A DNA stretch of 64,000 nucleotides from Nitrosomonadales bacterium (GCA_016177795.1 JACOUM010000012.1:178483-242482), one strand, 5' to 3'. Counted from the stretch's first letter, positions 28,132 to 38,864 are shown. The notes: generated from the sequence alone by a model not told the origin. Numbers and translations are program-made.

Positions 28132-28200
28132 GAGCACCTGCCTATGGATCGAATTGTTTCATCTATTCCAAAGCAGGCTTTGAGATTAGCGCAAATTCTT

Positions 28201-29106
28201 TCAGGCGATGCGGTCCAGATTCTGATCGAACAAGGACACCGGGTCTTCCCTGGGTTCGAGATGGGTCGTCACATGGGCATGGGGGACGGCGTGCCTGATG
28301 TCAGCTTCGATTCGCTCCAGCCAGTCGTGGCCCTGCTGCACCGTCCATGCACCGGGCACCAGAACATGCAGCGTAATGAAAGCACGTCTGCCGGCCTGCC
28401 GGGTGCGCAAGGCATGGAAATCCAGCCCATGCCAACGGTAGCCTTCCAGCACGGCTTCGACCGCCCTGACCTGTTCCTCCGGGATCGCCTCATCCATCAG
28501 GCCCGAAGCGGAGCGGTGCAGCAGTTGCCAGCCGGTCCATACGATATTCGCCGCCACCAGCAGCGCAATGACCGGGTCGAGCCAGAGCCATCCGGTCAGC
28601 CACACCAGCCCGACGCCAGCGATAACGCCCGCGGAAGTCCACACGTCGGTGAGCAGGTGGTGGGCATCCGCCTCCAGCGTGATGGAGTTGTGCTGACGCC
28701 CTACCTTCATCAGGACGCGGGCGGTAGCAAGGTTGATGAACGAAGCCGCCACCGACACGGCCAGCCCGATACCGACGGATTCGATGGCCTGCGGATTGAG
28801 CAGGCGCTCGATCGCCGCATAACCGATACTGACGGCGGCAACGAGAATGAGAAACCCTTCGAAGGCGCTGGAGAAATACTCCGCCTTGCCGTGGCCGTGC
28901 GCATGCTCTTCGTCCGCCGGCGCCTCCGCCAGCGACAGCATGGCCAGCGCCATCAGCGCCCCCGCCAGGTTGACGAAGGATTCCAGCGCATCGGACAGCA
29001 GCCCGACAGAACCGGTCAGCCACCAGGCCGCCCCCTTGAGCAGGATGGTGGAGAGAGCGGCTGCAATCGAAAGATAGGCGTAGCGCTTCAGTGAAGTAGA
29101 TAGCAT
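28201..29106 (-). CDS. Cation diffusion facilitator (CDF) metal exporter
   Basis: A 301-residue, six-helix metal/H+ antiporter. Helix 2 carries [11 protein letters not shown] and helix 5 carries the [13 protein letters not shown] metal motif (His and Asp one turn apart); a short histidine-rich loop [10 protein letters not shown] follows helix 2. The C-terminal third is the cytoplasmic dimerisation domain with HVTTHLEP near its end. The DALES variant of the helix 2 site is that of a CDF subgroup for which Zn, Fe or Mn are all possible; the ion is not set by sequence. The gene stands alone and is divergent from the DUF2062 gene. Confidence 0.92.
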   Translation of the reverse strand: MLSTSLKRYAYLSIAAALSTILLKGAAWWLTGSVGLLSDALESFVNLAGALMALAMLSLAEAPADEEHAHGHGKAEYFSSAFEGFLILVAAVSIGYAAIERLLNPQAIESVGIGLAVSVAASFINLATARVLMKVGRQHNSITLEADAHHLLTDVWTSAGVIAGVGLVWLTGWLWLDPVIALLVAANIVWTGWQLLHRSASGLMDEAIPEEQVRAVEAVLEGYRWHGLDFHALRTRQAGRRAFITLHVLVPGAWTVQQGHDWLERIEADIRHAVPHAHVTTHLEPREDPVSLFDQNLDRIA

Positions 29107-29218
29107 GTTTTGGCTATATGACGACGTGAATTATGATTCTGAAGCGTATTGTCCCATATTCCATATGCCAGGCGTTTTTATGGGGTTGCGTGATTGGCAT
29201 GGCTGATAAAATGCAGCC

Positions 29219-29767
29219 ATGCGCAAATTTTTCCGTCGGTTCACGCCGCACCACGAAACGGTGAAAAGCCACCGCTGGCTCAAGCCGTTCGGCGACTGGC
29301 TGCACCACCCCAACCTGTGGCATCTGCACCGCCGCTCGGTAGCGGGCGGGGTAGCGATCGGCCTGTTTTGCGGCCTGATTCCCGGGCCGTTTCAGATGAT
29401 TTCCGCCGCGCTGCTGGCGGTGCTGTTGCGCGTCAATTTGCCGGTGGCGGCGGCTACCACGCTTTACACCAACCCCTTCACTATCGTGCCGCTGTATGTA
29501 TTGGCTTATGAACTCGGTGCATGGGTGAGCGGCGCGCGCAATGGGGCGGAAATCGCACAGTTGTCATTTCCTGAATTGCACTGGTATAGCTGGTCGGGGG
29601 AATTATGGAATTGGCTGACGATGCTCGGCAAACCAATTCTGATCGGTTTGCCGCTGCTTGCCTTGAGCCTGGCAATTGCCGGATATTTCACGGTGCGCGT
29701 GGCGTGGCGGGTAGCGGTGGTGTGGAAATGGCGCGCCAGACGGCAACGGTATGCCCGTCACTCCTAG
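29219..29767 (+). CDS. DUF2062 membrane protein
   Basis: A 182-residue inner-membrane protein with the DUF2062 core: RSVAGGVAIGLFCGLIPGPFQM near 40-60, then TTLYTNPFTIVPLYVLAYELG near 80-100, and a C-terminal membrane helix (about 140-160) with a basic tail. The N terminus is highly basic. DUF2062 proteins are widespread in proteobacteria with no settled function. It is convergent with gltX 31 nt away. Confidence 0.88.
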   Translation: MRKFFRRFTPHHETVKSHRWLKPFGDWLHHPNLWHLHRRSVAGGVAIGLFCGLIPGPFQMISAALLAVLLRVNLPVAAATTLYTNPFTIVPLYVLAYELGAWVSGARNGAEIAQLSFPELHWYSWSGELWNWLTMLGKPILIGLPLLALSLAIAGYFTVRVAWRVAVVWKWRARRQRYARHS

Positions 29768-29798
29768 GAATTCACCGGATTTGCAAGGTCCGGCGGCA

Positions 29799-31190
29799 TC
29801 ACAAATATTTTTTCATGCGCGCCAGCACGGTTTCGCGCGGAAACAACGCAAGCACTGCATCGACGGACGGCGTATGCGTCTGCCCGACCAATAGCACGCG
29901 CAACGGCATCGCCAGTTTGGGCATTTTCAGGTTGTGCCTGGCCAGCAATTCCTTGATCAGAGCGCCCAGCGCGGGGGCTTCCCATACGACATCGGCAAAA
30001 CGTTCGGCGAGTTCGCGCAACGCCGGCAACACTTCCGGCACAAGATGCGCATCCAGCAATTCCTGCGCCGGATGTATTTCGATATAGAAGACTTCCGCCT
30101 CGTCCGCCAGCTCAAGCAGCGTCGCGGCACGTTCCTTATACAAGGCGATTACTGCCCCCAGCTGCGGTGCGTCGCTTGCCTGCACGCCGCGTTCGGCCAG
30201 ATGCTTGCGCACCAGCTCGGCCAGGCGCGCATTATCGGCCAGCCTGATGTAGTGCTGATTCAGCCAGCGCAGCTTCTCCGGATTGAACTGCGCCGCCGAT
30301 TTGCTGATATGGCGCAAATCAAACCACTCGATGAATTGCTGCATGGAGAAAATTTCCTCATCGCCATGCGACCAGCCCAGGCGCACCAGATAATTGACCA
30401 GCGCTTCCGGCAGGAAACCATCCTCGGCATATTGCATCACGCTCACCGCGCCATGCCGTTTTGATAACCGTTCGCCATCGCTGCCCAGGATCATCGGCAC
30501 ATGCGCATATTGCGGAATGGTCGCGCCAAGTGCCTTGAGGATATTGATCTGACGCGGCGTGTTGTTGACGTGGTCGTCGCCGCGGATAACCTGGGTGATA
30601 TTCATGTCCAGATCGTCCACTACCACGCAGAAATTATAGGTTGGCGTACCGTCGGCACGCGCGATGATCAAATCATCCAGTTCGCTATTCTCGAAAACGA
30701 TCTTGCCTTTGACCAGATCGTCCCAGTATGCCACACCGGAAACAGGATTCTTGAAACGCACCACCGGCTTGCCTTCGCGCGGCGGCGTTGGCAACGCCTT
30801 GCCCGGCTCCGGCCGCCAGCGTCCGTCATAACGCGGCTTTTCGCCGCGCGCACGCTGCGCTTCACGCATGGCATCCAGCTCTTCCGGCGCGGTATAGCAG
30901 TAATAGGCCGTGCCTTCATCGAGCATCTGCTGAATTACCGCCTTGTAGCGCTCCATGCGCTGCATCTGGTAAAACGGGCCTTCGTCGTAACCCAGATTCA
31001 GCCAGGACATCCCGTCCAGAATCGCCTGCACCGATTCCTGCGTGGAGCGTTCCAGATCGGTGTCTTCGATGCGTAAAATAAAGGTGCCCCCCAGCTTGCG
31101 CGCGTAGGCCCAGGAAAACAGGGCGGTACGCGCGCCGCCGATGTGCAGATAGCCGGTGGGACTGGGTGCGAAACGGGTGCGGATGGTCAT
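29799..31190 (-). CDS. gltX: Glutamyl-tRNA synthetase
   Basis: Charges tRNA-Glu. The 463-residue protein begins [24 protein letters not shown], holding the class I HIGH-equivalent (HIGG), and the KMSKS equivalent is RLSKRHG at about 241-247. It is a full-length discriminating GluRS. The start at 31190 is chosen for the typical betaproteobacterial N terminus; an ATG 15 nt upstream is also possible and neither has a strong ribosome site. Divergent from the tRNA-Val gene. Confidence 0.96.
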   Translation of the reverse strand: MTIRTRFAPSPTGYLHIGGARTALFSWAYARKLGGTFILRIEDTDLERSTQESVQAILDGMSWLNLGYDEGPFYQMQRMERYKAVIQQMLDEGTAYYCYTAPEELDAMREAQRARGEKPRYDGRWRPEPGKALPTPPREGKPVVRFKNPVSGVAYWDDLVKGKIVFENSELDDLIIARADGTPTYNFCVVVDDLDMNITQVIRGDDHVNNTPRQINILKALGATIPQYAHVPMILGSDGERLSKRHGAVSVMQYAEDGFLPEALVNYLVRLGWSHGDEEIFSMQQFIEWFDLRHISKSAAQFNPEKLRWLNQHYIRLADNARLAELVRKHLAERGVQASDAPQLGAVIALYKERAATLLELADEAEVFYIEIHPAQELLDAHLVPEVLPALRELAERFADVVWEAPALGALIKELLARHNLKMPKLAMPLRVLLVGQTHTPSVDAVLALFPRETVLARMKKYL

Positions 31191-31260
31191 AAGTAAAACA
31201 GGCATGGCAAACAATCAAGGCGCGCATTTTACGCCACCTTGTCTGTTGCGCCATAACCAA

Positions 31261-31290
31261 TTGACCGGCAAACGCCCAATATGATCTAAT
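31261..31290 (+). promoter_or_regulatory. Sigma70-type promoter for tRNA-Val
   Basis: TTGACC (31261-31266) and TCTAAT (31285-31290) with an 18-nt spacer, followed by a GC-rich discriminator (TCGCGCC) typical of stringently controlled stable RNA promoters, 14 nt before the tRNA. Confidence 0.6.
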
Positions 31291-31304
31291 TCGCGCCCTC
31301 TTCG

Positions 31305-31379
31305 GGGCGGTTAGCTCAGCGGTAGAGCACTGCCTTCACACGGCAGGGGTCACTGGTTCGAACCCAGTACCGCCCACCA
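31305..31379 (+). tRNA. tRNA-Val (anticodon CAC)
   Basis: Complete 75-nt cloverleaf. The acceptor stem pairs GGGCGGT with ACCGCCC, then A and an encoded CCA. The D arm contains GCTCAGCGGTAGAGC, the anticodon arm CTGCC-TTCACAC-GGCAG carries CAC, and the T arm has GGTTCGAACCC. It reads GUG codons. Confidence 0.97.
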
Positions 31380-31402
31380 AAACAACGGGGTTGCAGCGCC
31401 GT

Positions 31403-32650
31403 CTACAGCGCATCCGCCTTGACCGCATTGTCAGAGTCTTCGTTCATGCCGCCGGAGTTCATGCCAGCGGACTCACCCGCGACACGGAATGCATAGGCTG
31501 CGATCGGCGGACCGATTGTTTCAAATATGGCCACCGCACCCAGGACAATTGCCGTGACGGTCGTAGCATGCTGAGGGAAAAGGTTGCCAGAAGTCTGGAC
31601 CAGTCCGATAGCCAGCCCGGCCATCGGTATCAACAGCATCCCGCTCGACATGCCTGCACGAAGCGGCTCCTTGAATAGAGCAAACGTCGCCGTAGTCCCA
31701 AGCATCTTCGCGAGACTCCGGGCAAGCACCAGCACCAATACCGCCGGAGCGAACTCGATCAACTCGCGGAGATGAAGTCTGGCGCCGGCAAAAACGAACA
31801 GAACGATAAAGAAGAGTTCGAACGGCGCGCCAAATTCAAGGTCCGAGACAACCGTTTCCCGCTCCAGATTTTTGATAACGACACCAATCACCAGAGGGGC
31901 AAACAGCATGGAGAGCTTCAGTTCATGCGCCAGACCGACCGCAACCATGACAGTGCCGATGACCAGCGCAAGTTTGTATTGGGCAGCCTGCTGCGTTCTC
32001 ACGATAATCATGTGCAGACCGAAAGCCAATGCGCATCCCAGAAGCAATGAACCGGTGAGCTGGTACACCGGCTGAAGAATAATGGTCACCCAGTCAGATC
32101 CGGTGGAGTAGTGTAAGGCCGGCAAGGTTGCAGAAAACGCAACAAATGAAATCAGATTATTAAGTGCTACCAGGGTCTTGGTTGATTCGGTGACTACGCC
32201 TTTGGCGCCAACTTCGTGTGCGACATGAAGCAGTACCGCAGGCGAAGACGAAATTGTAATGGCGGCCACCAGAACAGCTACCGGAGTGGGCATGCCGAAC
32301 AGGTACAACACAAAAAAAACCAGCCCGAATGTTGCAGAACTCTCAACCAGTGAAGTGAAAAGGAGCCTTTGAGATCGCCAGAGAATCTTGATATCCAGAG
32401 ACAAGCCAAGACGGTAGAGAATCAGGGCAAGGGCGATATCAATGAGAATTTGCGATTTAATGATTGTTTCCTGGCCCAGCAGACCGATGCCATTGGGGCC
32501 GCATATGAAACCGACCAGCAGAAACCCTGTGATACTCGGAAGCCAGGATATTCGATGGGCAACATAGCCTCCAACGGCACCAATGATCAGCATCAAACCA
32601 AATGCCATAAGCGGCGTGATATCTATTGGCAAAGTTGGCAAGTAATTCAT
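31403..32650 (-). CDS. Kef-type cation:proton antiporter (CPA2)
   Basis: A 415-residue membrane protein with about 12-13 helices of the Na+/H+ exchanger domain, CPA2 family. It begins with LMLIIGAVGGYVAHRISWLPSITG-like helix 1-2 and includes the GLSLDIKILW turn (about 81-90). It has no C-terminal TrkA-N domain, so it is like the short KefB/NapA-type carriers. Ion (K+ or Na+) is not set by sequence. Transcribed toward the tRNA gene. Confidence 0.9.
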   Translation of the reverse strand: MNYLPTLPIDITPLMAFGLMLIIGAVGGYVAHRISWLPSITGFLLVGFICGPNGIGLLGQETIIKSQILIDIALALILYRLGLSLDIKILWRSQRLLFTSLVESSATFGLVFFVLYLFGMPTPVAVLVAAITISSSPAVLLHVAHEVGAKGVVTESTKTLVALNNLISFVAFSATLPALHYSTGSDWVTIILQPVYQLTGSLLLGCALAFGLHMIIVRTQQAAQYKLALVIGTVMVAVGLAHELKLSMLFAPLVIGVVIKNLERETVVSDLEFGAPFELFFIVLFVFAGARLHLRELIEFAPAVLVLVLARSLAKMLGTTATFALFKEPLRAGMSSGMLLIPMAGLAIGLVQTSGNLFPQHATTVTAIVLGAVAIFETIGPPIAAYAFRVAGESAGMNSGGMNEDSDNAVKADAL

Positions 32651-32694
32651 GGAAGCTCTCTAACACTAAAGGAGCGGATTCTACACGACGATGA

Positions 32695-33728
<1,034 letters not shown>

Positions 33729-33873
33729 ACAAGAATTCCTCACCCTAATTCCCGCGCAGGCTGAAATCCAGACAATTAAAAACGGCCCCCGCAAGGTGAG
33801 CCAAAACGAGTTTTCCGCAGAACCATTTTCAAAACAAAGCGCAATCACATCCTGCATTTTCTGGTTGTATCGG

Positions 33874-34359
33874 CTAATCACTCTCTGGCAACGAAATTTC
33901 GCGTCGTGCGAGGGCGGTGTGATTTTCCTTGATATAGGCAAGGAATCCAGAGGCCGTGCAGTCTTCGCATGGCTTAATCATGTCCGGGGACAGCGAGTAA
34001 ATGGAAATATCGCGTTCCACAATCTGCAGGCCACTTTGCGACGCCGTTTCGACGATGTACTTGATTTTGTCGATAAGTTCCTCGTCGGGCGGGGTGTAAG
34101 GCACCAGAATCCAGAAATCAGCCCCATCGCGCGCCACCAGGTCAGTCTTGCGGAAAGCCTTGCGCAGGGAACTCGCTATCTCGTCAAGCTTTTGCGACGC
34201 TATTTTTGCCCCGTAAGTTTCGCCGAGGATTTTGGCATTCTGAAAATTAATATGGGCCAGGCCAAATTGAAAATGGTCGGAATAGCGTTCTGTAACAGCC
34301 AGCATCCATTTCAGCGTGAAAAGAAATTTCTCAGATGCCTCGATATCTTCCAGGTGCAT
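33874..34359 (-). CDS. Degenerate GGDEF domain protein
   Basis: A 161-residue cytosolic protein resembling a diguanylate cyclase fold (FGLAHINFQNAKILGETYGA, then LDEIASSLRKAFRKTDLVAR) but the active-site loop reads RDGADF (77-82) where GGDEF is expected. It is therefore probably catalytically inactive, perhaps a c-di-GMP or GTP sensor or a protein-interaction module. It has no sensor or membrane part. The ATG follows GGAGGGG. A lone gene, with the spacer to YkuD 145 nt long. Confidence 0.8.
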   Translation of the reverse strand: MHLEDIEASEKFLFTLKWMLAVTERYSDHFQFGLAHINFQNAKILGETYGAKIASQKLDEIASSLRKAFRKTDLVARDGADFWILVPYTPPDEELIDKIKYIVETASQSGLQIVERDISIYSLSPDMIKPCEDCTASGFLAYIKENHTALARREISLPESD

Positions 34360-34766
34360 AATCCCCTCCCAACTGAGTTATTGCCAAAGCAACCGATACC
34401 ATTGCAACAGCCCGCGTCATGTAATTGCTCCATTAATGCCTTCACGTAATGAGCCAATCCCGTCAACTTGCCTGGCTCTACTTTTGATTAATGCCGATTC
34501 AGCAACATGCATGAGGCGGATTATAGGCACAAATTCCTCCCGGCAACACTGCCAAAAATATATAGGCCTTTTGGATAGTCCGAACTCTGGTTCCGGCCCA
34601 TAACGGAAGGTCAGTTGCCTTGGAAAGCCTCGAATGTCACTCTGGATAGCTGATGACCGGCAACAGACGGCCTGCAGCAACGACAAAAACCATTACACCG
34701 AAGAAAGTACACCAAAGTTATTCATCCGTACTATTATGCAAAGGCAACAACACAAGGAGAACGATC
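34360..34766. other. 407-nt stretch without a clear gene
   Basis: No credible gene was found. It should contain the start region of the GGDEF-like gene on the left and of the 32-residue basic protein on the right. A run near 34545-34640 (GGATAGTCCGAACTC and onward) is structured-looking but I cannot assign an RNA family. No strong hairpin or terminator was seen. Confidence 0.4.
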
Positions 34767-34865
34767 ATGGCTAAAGGGCAGCAACGGAAAACCAAAGAAG
34801 CGAAGAAACCCAAAAAGCAACCGCCGCCTGCCGCAGTGAGTGGCGCGTTCGAGATCCGGCATTAG
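34767..34865 (+). CDS. Small basic protein, 32 residues
   Basis: A tiny, lysine-rich cytosolic protein beginning MAKGQQRKTKEAKKPKKQ, then a proline stretch and a GAFEIRH end. An AAGGAG ribosome site lies 7 nt before the ATG, and codon use matches neighbours, which supports a real gene. Very short basic proteins with a MAKGQ start occur in other proteobacteria as I recall. It may bind nucleic acid; this is inferred only from charge. Confidence 0.7.
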   Translation: MAKGQQRKTKEAKKPKKQPPPAAVSGAFEIRH

Positions 34866-34903
34866 CTCCTGATATCCGATGAGTTGCGCCCGATCCATGC
34901 TGA

Positions 34904-35941
34904 TCAACCTGGCGGCAGCGGATAGGGCAACGGCAGGAACTGCAGCGCTGCGCCCGGCAATGTTTTCCAGTGTACGGTTTGCGTTTCCCGGCTGGAAGTC
35001 TGCACCACCGCCAATACGTCGCAACCACCATCCGGTGCGGGTGCGGCATTGACAATCATGCCGCTGGACTGGCCTTCCATGTCCGCGCTGAACAATTCAT
35101 CGCCCGGGTGGGGGACTTCGCTGCTGTCGAGATGCGCCAGATACATGCGCCGCTTCAGTTTGCCGAGATATTGCATGCGCGCCACAATTTCCTGGCCGGG
35201 ATAGCAGCCCTTCTTGAAACTCACGCCGCCGATAAGCTCGAAATTCGCCATCTGCGGCACGAATTGTTCCTGTGTTTGCGGCAGGATGAAGGGGATGCCG
35301 GCGCGGATGTTGAGCCAGTCCCAGCATGCGCTGCCGGCTGGCTGGGCGTGCTGGCTGAGCGATTGCCAGAGCGTTGGGGCGTATTGCGCGGCGGTGCTGA
35401 TCTGAAAGCGTGTATCGCTTAACTTCAGTACGCCGGCCTGTTCGGTGTCGATGAAGCCGAGCGGCAATTGCGGCAATTCGCCGAATTGCTTGCCCAGAAT
35501 TTCCTGCGCATCCGTGCCCGACAATCCCAACGAAACGATTTCGTCGCTTGCATCGGAGATTCTCACCTTGGCACGCAGCACATACATGCCGAGTTTTTTG
35601 CGCATGGGCTCACACAAGACACGCGGCAATTGCAGCAGATAGCCATCGCCATTGCGCCAGATCAGCATGCTTGCCAGCATGCGCCCCTTGGGGCTGTTAA
35701 AGCTGCTGAATTGCGCGCGGGCAGCACTGACTTCGCGGATATCGTTGCTCAATAAATTCTGCAGGAAAGCCTGCGCTTCCTCGCCGCAAACGCGCAACGT
35801 GCCGAATCGGCTCAGGTCGCACAGCACGGTAGCCTGTGCTGTCGCGCACAATTCAGCGGCAACGTCGCCGAAAGATTGCACCGCGCCCGCGTCAACAACT
35901 GCGCCGCGCCGGGTGAGAAAATTCTGCCAGTCAGGATTCAT
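34904..35941 (-). CDS. ygfZ: Folate-binding protein YgfZ
   Basis: A 345-residue aminomethyltransferase-fold protein that binds tetrahydrofolate and supports maturation or repair of certain Fe-S enzymes (IscU-linked, MiaB activity). The family signature KGCYPGQE at 244-251 with Cys246 and downstream QYLGKLKR is present. The start at 35941 follows the domain onset (MNPDWQNFL); longer frames would run into the preceding histidine kinase spacing. Independent of its neighbours so far as seen. Confidence 0.9.
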   Translation of the reverse strand: MNPDWQNFLTRRGAVVDAGAVQSFGDVAAELCATAQATVLCDLSRFGTLRVCGEEAQAFLQNLLSNDIREVSAARAQFSSFNSPKGRMLASMLIWRNGDGYLLQLPRVLCEPMRKKLGMYVLRAKVRISDASDEIVSLGLSGTDAQEILGKQFGELPQLPLGFIDTEQAGVLKLSDTRFQISTAAQYAPTLWQSLSQHAQPAGSACWDWLNIRAGIPFILPQTQEQFVPQMANFELIGGVSFKKGCYPGQEIVARMQYLGKLKRRMYLAHLDSSEVPHPGDELFSADMEGQSSGMIVNAAPAPDGGCDVLAVVQTSSRETQTVHWKTLPGAALQFLPLPYPLPPG

Positions 35942-36018
35942 AGCGTAGTGGATCAATGAGACAGTCCGGATTATACCCGCCGAACCAGCCCGGCGCCTGC
36001 CTGGAAGCACAGGCAAAG

Positions 36019-37359
36019 CTATTCGCTCAAGCCTGCCGGCAATACCAGCCTGGCCTCCAGCCCGCCCCCGGCGCGGTCTTCAAGATAAAATTCTCCGCCA
36101 TGCAGTCGCGCGGCGCGCTCGACGATCGCCAGCCCTAGGCCAGATCCGGTCGCATTGCTGCGCGCGTTCTCCAGGCGCACAAATGGCCGCTTCACCGCTT
36201 CGCGCTGTTCGGCGGGAATGCCTGTGCCGCGATCTGCCACGGCAAGAATAACCCGATCTCCATCTTGCCTGAACTGCACAGTAATTTCGCCGCCCCCATA
36301 TTTGATTGCATTATCCAGCAGATTGGCGAGGGCGCGTTTCAATAATAGCGGCTTGACGAAAATGTGCGGCAGCGGCTGCAAATCAAGCACGAGCGACCTG
36401 GCCTGCGCTTTGAATGGCTGCGCCGTTTCCTGCACCAGAAGTTGCACATCGGTCAAAACAGCGCCCTCATTTGGCCGCAAGCTCGAAACTTCGCTTCGCT
36501 CGTTTTCATCGAGACGCGCATAGTCAAGAAATTGCTGGATCACAGCATCCATCTGCTCGACGTCGGCAGTCAGCCCGTCACGCAGTATCTCGTCCGCGCT
36601 CAGTTCGGCGGCGAGCCGCATACGCGCCAGCGGGGTGCGCAGGTCATGCGAAATACCTGCCAGCACCAGCGCGCGCTCGCGCTCGTTCGCGGCAAGATCG
36701 GCAGACATCCGGTTGAACGCGCGTGCTACCGCAGCAATTTCCCGTGTACCGTGTTCCGGCAGCGGTTGCGGCATGACACCCCGGCCTATTTGTTGCGCCG
36801 CCTGTGCGAGCTTATCAAGCGGTCGCGCCACTTGGCGGGCGATGAAATATGCCCCCAGCAGTGCCAGCAGCAGCACCACGCTGCCCCACACCAGCAGCAC
36901 TTCAGAAAGCGGATGCTCAATGCGCTCCCTGGGCAGCGCCACCCAGAACTCTTCCTTGCCGATATAGAAACTCACCCACAATGCTTCCTCGCCGTTGCGC
37001 CCGGCGGCAAAGCGCGTATCCTCGCCCAGCCTTTCACGCGCCTTGTCCATCATCAGGCGCAATTCCGGCGGCTGGCCCGGCATGGGTTCAAGCATATCGG
37101 TCACATCGGCCATCTGCACGCGCAGTCCTTCCACATCGCGCAGTTCCGCCATCAGTGCACCGCGCCACTCCGGCGCGGAAGACAACACCGCGGCGCGGGT
37201 GAGGTTGACTGCCGACACGACCAGCTGCGCCATCTGCTGCGCGCGCGGCTCCTGTATGGCATGGCGGAAGATCGCTACTGAAGCGGCGAAGGACAGCACG
37301 ATCAGCACCACGATGAGCAGGAACGCGCGTACCAGCAGCGCCTTGGGCACAACGCTCAA
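36019..37359 (-). CDS. envZ: Sensor histidine kinase, EnvZ-like
   Basis: A 446-residue inner-membrane kinase with two transmembrane helices (about 9-33 and 156-175) flanking a periplasmic loop, a HAMP domain (about 177-228), then a dimerisation H-box with His238 (GISHDLRTPLARMRLA) and an HATPase_c domain (N-box NLLDNAIKYGG, G-box GSGLGLAIVERA). The start is read as TTG at 37359, with GGAG 7 nt upstream, and TTGA overlaps the ompR stop, so translation is coupled. Frames beginning upstream of this would be unrelated. Response to osmolarity is by homology only. Confidence 0.93.
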   Translation of the reverse strand: MSVVPKALLVRAFLLIVVLIVLSFAASVAIFRHAIQEPRAQQMAQLVVSAVNLTRAAVLSSAPEWRGALMAELRDVEGLRVQMADVTDMLEPMPGQPPELRLMMDKARERLGEDTRFAAGRNGEEALWVSFYIGKEEFWVALPRERIEHPLSEVLLVWGSVVLLLALLGAYFIARQVARPLDKLAQAAQQIGRGVMPQPLPEHGTREIAAVARAFNRMSADLAANERERALVLAGISHDLRTPLARMRLAAELSADEILRDGLTADVEQMDAVIQQFLDYARLDENERSEVSSLRPNEGAVLTDVQLLVQETAQPFKAQARSLVLDLQPLPHIFVKPLLLKRALANLLDNAIKYGGGEITVQFRQDGDRVILAVADRGTGIPAEQREAVKRPFVRLENARSNATGSGLGLAIVERAARLHGGEFYLEDRAGGGLEARLVLPAGLSE

Positions 37360-38075
37360 GATTTCGCTCCGTCGGGGACGAATACATAGCCGTGCCCCCA
37401 CACCGTCTGGAGGAAACGCGGCTTGGCGGGGGCCGGCTCCACCAGCTTGCGCAGTCTTGAAACCTGCACGTCGATGGCGCGGTCGAACGGATCGTGGTCG
37501 CGGCCGCGCGCCAGCTCCATCAGCTTGTCGCGCGACAGCGGGTGGCGCGGATGAGTCACCAGCGCCTTGAGCAGCGCAAATTCGCCGGTAGTCAGGGAAA
37601 CCGGCGCGCCGGCTCTGGTCAGCACGCGCGTGGCCAGATTCAGTTCGCAATCGCCAAAGGCGATGATCTTCTCTTCGGCGCCGGGTGCGCCGGCCGGCAA
37701 CAACCCCTTGCGCCGCAGCACCGCGTTGATGCGCGCCACCAGTTCGCGCGGATTGAACGGTTTGGGCAGATAATCGTCTGCGCCCATTTCCAGCCCGACG
37801 ATACGATCCACTTCGTCACCCTTGGCGGTGAGCAGGATTACCGGCACGTTCTCGCCCGCACCGCGCAGCCGCCGCAAGATCGCCAGGCCGTCTTCACCGG
37901 GCAGCATCAGATCGAGCACCAGCAGGTGGTAATGGTTCAGCCGCAGGGCCTTGTCCAGCGCGCTGCCGTCCGCCACTGCCTTTGCCGCGAACCCCTGCTC
38001 GGACAAATAGCGCAGCAACAATTCGCGCAGACGCGCGTCGTCGTCGATGATGAGAATGCGTTGCGGGTTGGTCAT
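37356..38075 (-). CDS. ompR: Response regulator, OmpR-like
   Basis: A 239-residue two-domain regulator: receiver with acidic pocket (DDD 11-13), phosphoacceptor Asp55 and Lys105 in LPKPF, and C-terminal winged-helix DNA-binding domain (about 135-233, including VSLTTGEFALLKALVTHP). It is followed by the kinase gene with a 4-nt overlap. A divergent gene for the repeat protein begins 175 nt away, so it may be a target; that is inference. Confidence 0.95.
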   Translation of the reverse strand: MTNPQRILIIDDDARLRELLLRYLSEQGFAAKAVADGSALDKALRLNHYHLLVLDLMLPGEDGLAILRRLRGAGENVPVILLTAKGDEVDRIVGLEMGADDYLPKPFNPRELVARINAVLRRKGLLPAGAPGAEEKIIAFGDCELNLATRVLTRAGAPVSLTTGEFALLKALVTHPRHPLSRDKLMELARGRDHDPFDRAIDVQVSRLRKLVEPAPAKPRFLQTVWGHGYVFVPDGAKS

Positions 38076-38163
38076 GGCGGTATGATAATTCGAACGGGTG
38101 GAATTGCTGCAAAAATTATGGCCTGCGCAGCATGTTGAAACAAATTTTTACAATATAACACTT

Positions 38164-38180
38164 AGTGAAAACACTTCACT
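38164..38180. promoter_or_regulatory. AGTGAA/TTCACT palindrome in the ompR divergent spacer
   Basis: A 6-bp inverted repeat with a 5-nt centre, 71 nt before the repeat-protein start and 89 nt before ompR. Symmetric sites of this size could be a regulator-binding site for the divergent pair. No promoter element was placed with confidence. Confidence 0.35.
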
Positions 38181-38250
38181 TACAGTCCAATCGCATCATG
38201 CAGCCATGCCTAATATGGCGTTTTTGATAACTCATTATAAGGAAAAAGCC

Positions 38251-38823
38251 ATGAATGCCTTTTTGAAGACCATGATCGCTGCCGGTATCGCCGCCTCGTT
38301 CGGCCTGAATGCACTGGCTGCCGACACACCGCCTGCCATATCCATCAAGGAACACATGGAACGCATGAAGACCATGACCCCGGAACAGCGTGCCGTGGAA
38401 CGCGAGGCGATGCGCAAGGAGATGGATAGCCTGACGCCGGAACAACGCGCCGAACGCCGCAAGGCCATGCACGAATATTGGGAGAAGATGCCCGCCGAAG
38501 AACGCGCCAAACATCGCGCCGAAAGACGCAAGGAAAGGGACAGCATGACACCCGAGCAGCGTGCCGAACGCCGCAAGCAGATGCATGAACATTGGCAGCG
38601 GATGTCGCCCGAAGAGCGCAAGAAAATGCGCAGGGAGATGAAGGAACACCGGAGGAAAATGCCACCGGAAGTGCGCGCGGAGCATCGCAAGGAGATGCGC
38701 GAACGCTTCGAAAAGATGTCGCCCGAGGAGCGCCGCGATTTCAAACGCGGCATGGAAGGCATGAAGGATAACTGTGACATGCAACCAGAGGACTGCCCCT
38801 TCAACAAACCCGCCAAGGACTGA
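38251..38823 (+). CDS. Exported protein of seven 19-residue repeats
   Basis: A 190-residue protein with a signal peptide (residues 1-24, ending LAA) followed from residue 42 by seven consecutive 19-residue repeats of the type M-[ST]-P-E-[EQ]-R-x-x-x-R-R-x-M. They are highly charged, rich in R, E, K and M, and probably form a helical, coiled-coil-like rod in the periplasm. Cys-containing C-terminal CDMQPEDCPF ends it. It resembles DUF3106- or Spy/CpxP-like periplasmic proteins only loosely. AAGGA precedes the ATG, and a terminator follows. It is divergent from ompR-envZ. Confidence 0.85.
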   Translation: MNAFLKTMIAAGIAASFGLNALAADTPPAISIKEHMERMKTMTPEQRAVEREAMRKEMDSLTPEQRAERRKAMHEYWEKMPAEERAKHRAERRKERDSMTPEQRAERRKQMHEHWQRMSPEERKKMRREMKEHRRKMPPEVRAEHRKEMRERFEKMSPEERRDFKRGMEGMKDNCDMQPEDCPFNKPAKD

Positions 38824-38831
38824 GCGCTCAC

Positions 38832-38859
38832 CCCCGCCCGCATATGGGCGGGGATTTTT
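38832..38859 (+). terminator. Rho-independent terminator after the repeat-protein gene
   Basis: Perfect 8-bp stem CCCCGCCC/GGGCGGGG (38832-38839 and 38846-38853) with a GCATAT loop, then ATTTTTA. It lies 8 nt after the stop codon. Confidence 0.88.
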
Positions 38860-38864
38860 ATACG

